A DNA stretch of 64,000 nt from Pseudomonas cichorii (GTDB taxonomy: Bacteria; Pseudomonadota; Gammaproteobacteria; Pseudomonadales; Pseudomonadaceae), in NCBI RefSeq assembly GCF_015471405.1, contig NZ_BLVZ01000004.1:186001-250000 (forward strand), read 5' to 3'. Below, piece by piece: positions 35,534 through 48,311 of this stretch. The position numbers were made by a program, and so were the translations under genes. How positions within the stretch are numbered: position 1 is the first letter of the stretch; each line of letters opens with the position of its first letter. Under the pieces are notes generated by a model, which was not told where the DNA came from, made no database searches, and worked only from the letters and a program-made list of their open reading frames with translations.

Positions 35534-35580
35534 TTCGCGAATGAATTCGCTCCTACAGTGGGAGCGAATTCATACGCGAA
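35534..35580. repeat. REP-type palindrome after the L,D-transpeptidase gene
   Basis: TTCGCGAATGAATTCGCTCC (35534-35553) is inverted as GGGAGCGAATTCATACGCGAA (35560-35580, one mismatch), sharing its core with the element at 30935-30987. It sits between convergent genes, as these elements usually do. Confidence 0.82.
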
Positions 35581-35595
35581 AAACACGATGTAACT

Positions 35596-35907
35596 CTAGA
35601 ACGCTTCCAGCCGCCACACTTCATAAGCTGGCGTTTCGTACGGATGGCTCTGCTTGAGAGCCATCACTGCCTGATGAATAGACTCATCGGCCACGACCAT
35701 CTCGACTTTCCATTCCTCGACCGTCTCGACCACTCCACCCTGACCGATAAATGGCTGACTGCCATCCAGCGGGCGGAACTGACCCTGGCCGAGCACTTGC
35801 CATGAACAGTGATCGTAAGCGCCGATTCGCCCTGCACCAGCGGCGAATACGGCGTTCTTGACCTGCTCTACATGGCTTGCAGGCACGAAGAAGGCAAGCT
35901 TGTACAT
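35596..35907 (-). CDS. YqfO-type protein (NIF3-insert domain)
   Basis: 103 residues (MYKLAFFVPASHVEQVKNAV; GRIGAYDHCSWQVLGQGQF; LKQSHPYETPAYEVW). It corresponds to the CutA-like insert domain of YqfO/NIF3 proteins as a free-standing protein. Function unknown; a metal-binding or trimeric regulator fold is expected. It lies six bases beyond purL on the same strand. Confidence 0.82.
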   Translation of the reverse strand: MYKLAFFVPASHVEQVKNAVFAAGAGRIGAYDHCSWQVLGQGQFRPLDGSQPFIGQGGVVETVEEWKVEMVVADESIHQAVMALKQSHPYETPAYEVWRLEAF

Positions 35908-35913
35908 CGGGGT

Positions 35914-41508
<5,595 letters not shown>

Positions 41509-41514
41509 TCGGCG

Positions 41515-42003
41515 CTAACCCTTGCTGGCCGCCCGACGCATCCTGAAAAACTCGCTCAACATCGCCCCGCACTCCTCCCCCAGGACACCGCCCTCGAACA
41601 ACACGCGATGGTTGAGAAACCCTTGAGTGAAAAACTGCCCCTGGCTTTGCACAATACCTGCCTTGGGTTCCAGCGCACCGTAAACAACGCGGGCCACACG
41701 GGAATGAACGATCAGGCCCGCGCACATGCTGCAAGGCTCCAGCGTCACGTACAGCGTGCTGCCGGGCAGGCGATAGTTGCTGACCGCTTTGGCCGCATCG
41801 CGAATGGCGACCATCTCGGCATGGGCACTAGGGTCGCTGCCGCTGATCGGGCAGTTGTAGCCGCGACCAATGATCTGGCCGTCCAGCACCAGTACCGCGC
41901 CAACGGGCACCTCGCCCAATAGCGCGCCCTCGGCGGCCAACGCCAGCGCTTCGCGCATGAAGTCCTGATCGCGACTGCGATCAATGATTTGCGGTTGCCG
42001 CAT
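41515..42003 (-). CDS. tadA: tRNA-specific adenosine deaminase
   Basis: About 162 residues, from ATG 42001-42003. Zinc site and catalytic residues of the cytidine-deaminase fold: HAEMVAIRDAA (His61, Glu63) and EPCSMCAGL (Cys91, Cys94). Makes inosine at the wobble position of tRNA-Arg(ACG). Its start overlaps the stop of the multicopper oxidase gene by one base (TGATG), so the two are probably cotranscribed. Confidence 0.95.
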   Translation of the reverse strand: MRQPQIIDRSRDQDFMREALALAAEGALLGEVPVGAVLVLDGQIIGRGYNCPISGSDPSAHAEMVAIRDAAKAVSNYRLPGSTLYVTLEPCSMCAGLIVHSRVARVVYGALEPKAGIVQSQGQFFTQGFLNHRVLFEGGVLGEECGAMLSEFFRMRRAASKG

Positions 42004-43376
42004 CAAGAAACCTCTATCGCTGCCATAAGGCCGGTTTCCATGTGATCGATCACATGGCAGTGGAACATCCACACGCCGGGATTATCCGCGACCAACGCCA
42101 CCCGCGCCCGCTCATTTCGGCCCAGCAGAAAGGTATCGGTGAAATAAGGAATGATTTTGCGCCGATTGGACGCGATCACCTTGAAACTCATGCCATGCAG
42201 ATGGATCGGGTGCTGGTACTGAGTCATGTTCTTCAGCTCGAAGATGTAACTCTTGCCCAACACCAGCTTGGCAATAGGCCGGTCTGCACAGGTCTTGTCG
42301 GTGATGTCCCAGGCCTCGCCATTGATCTGCCAGAGGCTTGGCGGCTTGCCATTGTCGGTGTTGACCGACATGGAGCCGACCCACTCGAAGTTGAAGTTGA
42401 TCTTCTCGGCATTCTCCAGATCCGGCTCGGCAATCGGATTGGCAGGCAACTCTGGCGGCCATTGGCCCGGCGCGTCGTTATTGGCGACCGAACGGAAAGT
42501 CCCCAACCGTACCGGCCCGTTGCGCAAGGCGATTTCCTCGCCCGCAGGCGGTGCCTTGATTGCCAGACAGATGCGCATCCCCGGCCCTAGCCAGTAATCC
42601 TCGCCGAAAGGACGCGGCGTCACCGGGTTGCCATCCAGCGCATAGATCTGCGCCTCAGCGTCCGGCAGGTTGAGACGATAGGTCACCGTGTTGTCGAGGT
42701 TAAGCAGGCGAACCCGAGTAATCTGCCCGGCAGGCAGATCGATAACCGCCTGGGGAATGCCGTTCAAGGTCGAAAGCCGTCCCGCCGTGCCTTCACGGGC
42801 GGCTTCGCGCAAGACACTGAACTCTGTGAAAGCCCCCTCTTCGTCCACATGCCAGCTCTTCAGGCTGACCGTGCGCTCATGCAGGAAGCCCGTGGGCTCG
42901 CGCTCTTCGATAATCAGCGGCCCCACCAGACCGCGGCCCAGCTCTTCGCTGCTGCTGACATGCGGGTGATACCAGTAACTGCCTGCATCCGGCACACGGA
43001 ACTTGTAATCGAAATATTCGCCCGGCTTGACCGGCAACTGCGAAACATAAGGCACGCCGTCCATTTCCAGCGGCAACCGGATGCCATGCCAGTGAATAGT
43101 GGTTTCCACAGGCAACTGGTTAATAAAGCGCAAGCGCAGCCACTCGCCCTGACGTACGCGCAACTCGGTGCCCGGCGCAGAACCACCGAACGCCCAGGCT
43201 GGCGTCTTGTGCCCTGCGACCAGCTCGACATCCAGCGGCGCGGCAATCAGCTCGAAATCATGCCCTTCCCCCGGCCCACGCCGTCCCAGCCAGTAACGCG
43301 AAGCACCACCTGCGCCCAAACCAACCACGGCAAGACCGGCCAGACCTCCGAGAATTTGTCGACGGGTAAAGGACAT
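42003..43376 (-). CDS. Tat-exported multicopper oxidase
   Basis: About 457 residues, from ATG 43374-43376, which starts a twin-arginine signal (SFTRRQILGGLAGLAVVGLG). Copper ligands: HWHG (95-98), WYHPH (135-139), HPIHLHG and HCHVIDHM near the C-terminus, so type 1, 2 and 3 copper sites are all present. Resembles the CumA/McoA-like oxidases of pseudomonads (manganese oxidation was first linked to CumA in P. putida, since questioned). Precedes tadA with a one-base overlap. The accessory interval begins on its 5' side. Confidence 0.9.
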   Translation of the reverse strand: MSFTRRQILGGLAGLAVVGLGAGGASRYWLGRRGPGEGHDFELIAAPLDVELVAGHKTPAWAFGGSAPGTELRVRQGEWLRLRFINQLPVETTIHWHGIRLPLEMDGVPYVSQLPVKPGEYFDYKFRVPDAGSYWYHPHVSSSEELGRGLVGPLIIEEREPTGFLHERTVSLKSWHVDEEGAFTEFSVLREAAREGTAGRLSTLNGIPQAVIDLPAGQITRVRLLNLDNTVTYRLNLPDAEAQIYALDGNPVTPRPFGEDYWLGPGMRICLAIKAPPAGEEIALRNGPVRLGTFRSVANNDAPGQWPPELPANPIAEPDLENAEKINFNFEWVGSMSVNTDNGKPPSLWQINGEAWDITDKTCADRPIAKLVLGKSYIFELKNMTQYQHPIHLHGMSFKVIASNRRKIIPYFTDTFLLGRNERARVALVADNPGVWMFHCHVIDHMETGLMAAIEVS

Positions 43377-43523
43377 AGGGGAAAAAACCTCAAGAACGAC
43401 TGCGGGATGCACCTGAGAGTGGGTGCGAGGGGCGAATACGATACACCTGCGTTTAGGGAAAGATAAGGGCATCAATACCGCACTAACTATCTAGCGCTCC
43501 CGTTCTCACGATTCACGACACGC

Positions 43524-46448
43524 TTGGAGGATTCCATACACGAGATAGAACCTGTGAACCAGAACAACACCCCCACATCCGCACCGCCCTTTTCCCAGGA
43601 CCGGATGACGCTGAAAAGCATCGCCCGACGCCTTGCAGAAGGCTGCCCCGACATGCGCCAGCAGGCCCTGGAAACAGCCGGGAATATCCTGCGCAAACAC
43701 ACCGGCCTGACGATTTCTCCAGACACCGTCTACTGGCACCGCTTCACCACGGCGGTGAGCAGCCATGTCACCTTCAGTGGCTGGCAGCATTATGGTTCGC
43801 CAATCGAGTCAATGACCCTGCCGCAACTGATCCTGCATCGATTCAACGCAGAGGATCAGGACTATGCAGACGAACTGCAAACGATGAGTGGCTTTTACAC
43901 AGCCGGGCCGCAGGCCGATGTCTACGATGAGCACACTGAAATAAAAATGCTTGTTTCAGATGTCATGAGCGATTTGTGGGCTATCGATTTCAGCACGCAA
44001 TACAAGGCAAAACTTGCCAGCTTCTGGCAAAACTGCGCCGAGGACTTCCGTACCCTCAGCAAAGCCAACTTCCTGTCCAAGGTCCTGGAAGATCGGCACA
44101 ACGGTCATTTATCCGCCCAGGACACCCAGTCGATCATTCAGGCTGTCGCGAACAATATTCACACACCGATCCAGTTGTCGATGCTGACTGCTACAACCAG
44201 CGCGCCTGCCGGAGTACGTGTCACGGCCTTTGATCTCGGGGGTCATGAAGCCAGCGATATCCTGCGCATCGTGACTCCCAAGGGCCGACAAATTATCTAT
44301 ATACCCGGGGAAATCACCCCTATTCATGTTTTCGATACGCCGGAGCACTTGAAAACCTGGCTCGTCAGCGAAACAACGAAAGTCGGTGACCGGGCGCGAT
44401 TGCTCTCGCATTTCCCGCTTTCAATGCGCAACGAGATCAGCAACGACGTCGGCCTCAACCATCTGATGGATCTGCTGCCCACTGCCAGCACCTCATTGAT
44501 CAATCAAAATGACCGCGACCTGGGCATGGATGCATTCACCTGGCTTCGGGACAGCGCACGCACCCGCATGAACGCCGATGCCAATCTGTCCATGCGCTCC
44601 AATTCGGACCTGCGAAAGCAGATGTGGATCGGTTATCTCAATGCGTTCTCCCATGTCATCGGCCCACTGGCGGCTATTGACTGGCCTGTTGCGCTGGCCG
44701 TGGTGGGTGCCGGGCTGGCGGACATGGGGCTGAACATCGATCAGGCGGTCAACGGCCACACCACTGCCGAGCGCAAGGCAGGTGTTATCGGGGCCATCAC
44801 CAGCGGAGTGGACGTGCTGTTCAACAGCCTGTTCCTGATCGGCGGTTTTCCGGAAGCAGAACACCCGGTTATCGCTCACGAAGCAACATTGCCTGTTGCA
44901 ACCGAGGTCGAGCCAGGCATTGCCCCTGCAATCACAGAGGCTTCAGCAGTGATACCGGCCAAGGCGCCGGAGCTGCCTGAAGACTTCAAGAGCACAGTCT
45001 CGCTTGTCGGCTCACCCGTGGCGCAAAGTGGCCGCATGCAGGGTATCTATCAACTGACTGACGGCAGTACCTACGTTTCGATCAAGGGCGAGACTTACCG
45101 CGTTCGCTTCATTAACGAGATGAACGGCTGGGCAATTATCGACCCGAACAATCCTTTCTCGTTCTACCGCAATGTCCCGATACGCATCAATGCGGCCGGT
45201 CAGTGGGAAACGCTCAAGACCAATGGCCTTAGAGGCGGAGGCCCCGTGGCATCAAGCCTGAGGTCATCGCGAGTCACTTACCCAATCAGGGCCAGCGCCT
45301 ACGACGTCCCCGAAAACATGAAGCAGGATCTCGCCGTTGCAGCCAATGGTGGAGACCGCAAGGTCTTGCAGGGGGATTGGGCCAGGCTTCATTCATGGAC
45401 AGACCCCTACATTGATTTCAGGGCACTGAGAGAGCGATTGCGTACGGATGCCTTCCAGTTCTTCAGTCAGACAAAGTTGCCGCAAAGGCCTGAGATGCCA
45501 CGGCTTGAAGCCACCGACACCTGTAAATCCACACTGCAGAAAATCCTGGCCAATGCTCCTGGCCTGGTTATCGGGGAAAGCCACGCCGAATTAGGCAGCA
45601 AGAAATTCCTGATCGATAACATGCGCCTGTTGAAAAAACTTAATGTCAGAACGCTGTATATGGAACATCTGCTCAACGACTTCCATTTGCAGGACCTGAA
45701 AACGTTTGCCGAATCGGGGAACATGCCGGGCAATCTGAAAACCTACCTGCGAAACCTGGACACAGGTCATCACACAGACCCCATGGGGCAGTACACCTTT
45801 CTCGAACTGGTGAATGCCGCCAATGAAAACCACATCCGTATCCAGCCCCTCGACTGCATGGCCAGTTATCGAATTGTCGGCATGAACGACTCCGATGGGC
45901 TGCTGCGTATCAAAATGATGAACTACTTCGCTCACACCACCATCCAGGCCGATGCACCGAACCTAGGCCCTAAAGGCAAATGGCTGGCGCTGGTCGGCAA
46001 TGCACACGCCAATACCTATGAAGGGGTGCCCGGCATCAGCGAACTGGAAGGGGTCATAGGCATAAGAGCCGAGGACGTCAGCCTGGGCCAGCCCGAAGGC
46101 TTTTCGATTGACCCGGGCCAGGTCATGAATGGCGAGATCGGCAGGCTGCCCACTTTCGTCAAAAGCGACTTCAGAATGCAGATGGCAATCAACAAGGTGT
46201 ATCCACAACCAACGATAGAAAATCGCCTGATCATTCCGGGAATGTTTGTCATCAATAGAAATACAGGCAGCCCGCTATTGATCCACCGCGCCTCGGACGG
46301 CGCTATCGTGCGAACGGCCATCAAGACCAGCCGCGGCAAGTTCTTTATCGAACGCCCTAGATGGCTGGCCATCAGCGGCCGCCCTTTTGACAATCTGGGC
46401 CAACTGGTCGATGCGCTGAAATTGATGGGAATGAAGGATGTCAGCTAG
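43524..46448 (+). CDS. large toxin-like protein with C-terminal TIKI/EreA-type domain
   Basis: Up to 974 residues. No ordinary start: the frame opens at TTG 43524; GTG 43554 or ATG 43605 (AGGA just upstream) are other choices. Residues about 1-350 are helical and resemble the N-terminal regions of large DUF6543/dermonecrotic-type toxins of Pseudomonas. A hydrophobic stretch follows (about 370-445, for example GPLAAIDWPVALAVVGAGLA) that may be membrane-inserting. The C-terminal domain carries GESH (684-687), YMEH (712-715) and GNAH (825-828), the pair of GxxH motifs known from the TIKI, ChaN, EreA and PMT-C2 superfamily. No signal peptide, no adjacent secretion gene, and no obvious immunity gene. 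A strong terminator follows, so the gene stands alone. Effector or toxin function is inferred. Confidence 0.6.
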   Translation: MEDSIHEIEPVNQNNTPTSAPPFSQDRMTLKSIARRLAEGCPDMRQQALETAGNILRKHTGLTISPDTVYWHRFTTAVSSHVTFSGWQHYGSPIESMTLPQLILHRFNAEDQDYADELQTMSGFYTAGPQADVYDEHTEIKMLVSDVMSDLWAIDFSTQYKAKLASFWQNCAEDFRTLSKANFLSKVLEDRHNGHLSAQDTQSIIQAVANNIHTPIQLSMLTATTSAPAGVRVTAFDLGGHEASDILRIVTPKGRQIIYIPGEITPIHVFDTPEHLKTWLVSETTKVGDRARLLSHFPLSMRNEISNDVGLNHLMDLLPTASTSLINQNDRDLGMDAFTWLRDSARTRMNADANLSMRSNSDLRKQMWIGYLNAFSHVIGPLAAIDWPVALAVVGAGLADMGLNIDQAVNGHTTAERKAGVIGAITSGVDVLFNSLFLIGGFPEAEHPVIAHEATLPVATEVEPGIAPAITEASAVIPAKAPELPEDFKSTVSLVGSPVAQSGRMQGIYQLTDGSTYVSIKGETYRVRFINEMNGWAIIDPNNPFSFYRNVPIRINAAGQWETLKTNGLRGGGPVASSLRSSRVTYPIRASAYDVPENMKQDLAVAANGGDRKVLQGDWARLHSWTDPYIDFRALRERLRTDAFQFFSQTKLPQRPEMPRLEATDTCKSTLQKILANAPGLVIGESHAELGSKKFLIDNMRLLKKLNVRTLYMEHLLNDFHLQDLKTFAESGNMPGNLKTYLRNLDTGHHTDPMGQYTFLELVNAANENHIRIQPLDCMASYRIVGMNDSDGLLRIKMMNYFAHTTIQADAPNLGPKGKWLALVGNAHANTYEGVPGISELEGVIGIRAEDVSLGQPEGFSIDPGQVMNGEIGRLPTFVKSDFRMQMAINKVYPQPTIENRLIIPGMFVINRNTGSPLLIHRASDGAIVRTAIKTSRGKFFIERPRWLAISGRPFDNLGQLVDALKLMGMKDVS

Positions 46449-46473
46449 AAGGTGCCGAGGTAAATGAACAAGA

Positions 46474-46509
46474 GGCGGATAGAACTCAGCGGTTGTATCC
46501 GCCCTTTTT
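46474..46509 (+). terminator. terminator of the toxin-like gene
   Basis: GGCGGATA (46474-46481) pairs with TATCCGCC (46496-46503), followed by CTTTTTA. It lies 26 bases beyond the stop. Confidence 0.85.
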
Positions 46510-46586
46510 AGGGGCGCCATGGCTCGACTTTGATCGCCATCCATCATCTCTGCCGGCTGAAAATGCACTTTGATACCAAGCCTCAA

Positions 46587-46607
46587 CACAAACGATTCTC
46601 GTTTGTG
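46587..46607. promoter_or_regulatory. palindromic Fur-box-like operator before the sigma factor gene
   Basis: CACAAACGA-TTC-TCGTTTGTG is a perfect nine-base dyad about 43 bases upstream of the sigma factor start. Its core AACGATTCTCGTT resembles the Pseudomonas Fur box (AATGATTCTCATT). Iron-controlled expression of the fecI-type cassette is the natural reading. Confidence 0.7.
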
Positions 46608-46649
46608 ATATTTTCCCGCGCTCGCTTGCATGTCAGCCAAGGTGGCTTT

Positions 46650-47147
46650 ATGTCCGGTTCAGATCTCAAGGCGCTTTATCTCGCCCATCGCGCAGAAATC
46701 CAGGAATACCTGGATCGCCGCTTGCGTTGCAAAGAGACCGCTGCCGACCTGACGCAGGACACGTTCATTCGCCTCTCCGAGCAGATGGGTCGTACACGGA
46801 TAGAAAACTTCCGCGCCTATCTGTTTTCCAGCGCCAGAAACCTGTTTATCGATCACACCAGACGCCAGGAACATCGTAAAAGCGAGCCGCTGGAAAGCCA
46901 GGAAATGAGCAGCGTCGGGCAAAGAACGCCAACCCTTGAACAGGCAGCCATCGCCAACCAGCAACTGGCAACCTTGAACGAGGTGATTCAACGCATGCCT
47001 GCGCCTTGTCGCGAGGTTTTCCTGATGGTACGGGTCGAAGGCATGACCTATGCCGAGATTGGCGAACGCCTCGGCATTTCTCCGAAAACGGCCTATAGCC
47101 GTATGGTCAAGGCACTGGACTTACTGAAGCTTGGCATGTCCAAGTGA
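46650..47147 (+). CDS. ECF sigma factor, FecI type
   Basis: 165 residues, from ATG 46650 with AAGGTGG upstream. Region 2 has AADLTQDTFIRLSEQMG and FRAYLFSSARNLFIDHTRR; region 4 has MPAPCREVFLMVRVEGMTYA and LGISPKTAYSRMVKALD. FecI-type sigma factors transcribe a TonB-dependent receptor gene when the cognate anti-sigma FecR is relieved by ligand-bound receptor. First of three genes: sigma, FecR, receptor. Confidence 0.9.
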   Translation: MSGSDLKALYLAHRAEIQEYLDRRLRCKETAADLTQDTFIRLSEQMGRTRIENFRAYLFSSARNLFIDHTRRQEHRKSEPLESQEMSSVGQRTPTLEQAAIANQQLATLNEVIQRMPAPCREVFLMVRVEGMTYAEIGERLGISPKTAYSRMVKALDLLKLGMSK

Positions 47148-47235
47148 GCCTGTATCTGTCGCAACAGCCAACGCATGTGAACAGGCTGGATTACAATCAC
47201 CCGCCAGTACTCTTTCCAGTTGAATTGATTATCCA

Positions 47236-48198
47236 ATGAATCCCGAACCGCCCTTGCTCGATCAATCCGCACGTCAGCCTGATGATATAAGCCATCAGGC
47301 CAGCGTCTGGTTTGCGTTGATGAATGGCGGATCGCCAACTCAGGCCGAGCGCGAGGAACTGGCAAGGTGGATAGAGACCTCTGCTCAGCATGCTCAGGCC
47401 TATGCCGAGCTGGAAAGTCTATGGGCCGCATCGGCACTCTTGCTGAAACCTGAACCGCCCGTGGCGCGCACTCAACTGTCCCGGCGTCGCTTCGTCGGTC
47501 TTGGGGTCGCCGCCAGCGCTGTGGCCGTCACGGCGGGTGCGACCTCCTTCTGGCTCAAGGGAACAGGCTCACCCTTTGCAGATGTGCGTACCGCCGTGGG
47601 CGAGCGTCGTCAGGTGAACTTGCCAGATGGCTCGACCGTGGACCTTGCCGCAGATACAGCCCTGAATCTGGACTTTTCATCCTCCAGACGCTCAGTGGAA
47701 CTGCTGCAGGGCGAAGCGTTTTTCAGCGTGGTGCCTGCTGCCATTGAGTTTCGGATCAATACGGAAGCTGGCCAGGTGCTCGCTCGTGAAGGCGAATTCT
47801 GCCTGGCATGCGACAAGGCAAGCGCCCGGCTGGCAGTCACTCGAAAGAACGTACGGGTCGTCACGGCCACTCAACAGACAGACCTGGAAGAAGGCTTTTC
47901 CGTACGCTTCAGCCCCAACCAGACCGGTACGATTCAACACGCCGAGCTGGAGCAAATACTGGCCTGGCGCGATGGCCGCCTGGCATTCTTCGACACCCCG
48001 CTGCTCACCGTTGTCGATGAATTGCAGCGATGGCGAGAAGGGAAAATCTTCATCATGGACAAGCGACTCGCTGCACGCCGGGTCAGCCTGATCCTCAACC
48101 TGAACAGGCCCGATCAGATGCTGGATGTCCTTGCCAGGGCTCTGTCGGTGCGTACGACTCGCTACACCGACTTGGTCACGCTGATCTACCCCGCCTGA
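47236..48198 (+). CDS. FecR-family anti-sigma regulator
   Basis: 320 residues. N-terminal sigma-binding part (ASVWFALMNGGSPTQAERE; a DUF4880-type helix set), RRRF at 83-86 ahead of a hydrophobic segment (about 87-107), then the periplasmic FecR beta domain (ERRQVNLPDGSTVDLAADTA, SVELLQGEAFFSV). It passes the signal from the receptor STN domain to the sigma factor. Lies 88 bases downstream of the sigma gene. Confidence 0.9.
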   Translation: MNPEPPLLDQSARQPDDISHQASVWFALMNGGSPTQAEREELARWIETSAQHAQAYAELESLWAASALLLKPEPPVARTQLSRRRFVGLGVAASAVAVTAGATSFWLKGTGSPFADVRTAVGERRQVNLPDGSTVDLAADTALNLDFSSSRRSVELLQGEAFFSVVPAAIEFRINTEAGQVLAREGEFCLACDKASARLAVTRKNVRVVTATQQTDLEEGFSVRFSPNQTGTIQHAELEQILAWRDGRLAFFDTPLLTVVDELQRWREGKIFIMDKRLAARRVSLILNLNRPDQMLDVLARALSVRTTRYTDLVTLIYPA

Positions 48199-48311
48199 AA
48201 CTTCGCGCATAAATAATTCAAGACACCTTCAGGAATCGCGATTGCTCATCCGTCTTAACGGGACTGATTGATATTCGCATATCTGCGCGCACTTCATAGG
48301 AAGCGACCTGA

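Noticed and set aside
43377..43523. Type III secretion promoter (hrp box) before the toxin-like gene
   Set aside because: No GGAACC ... CCAC pair could be found in the upstream stretch, so there is no support for type III control.
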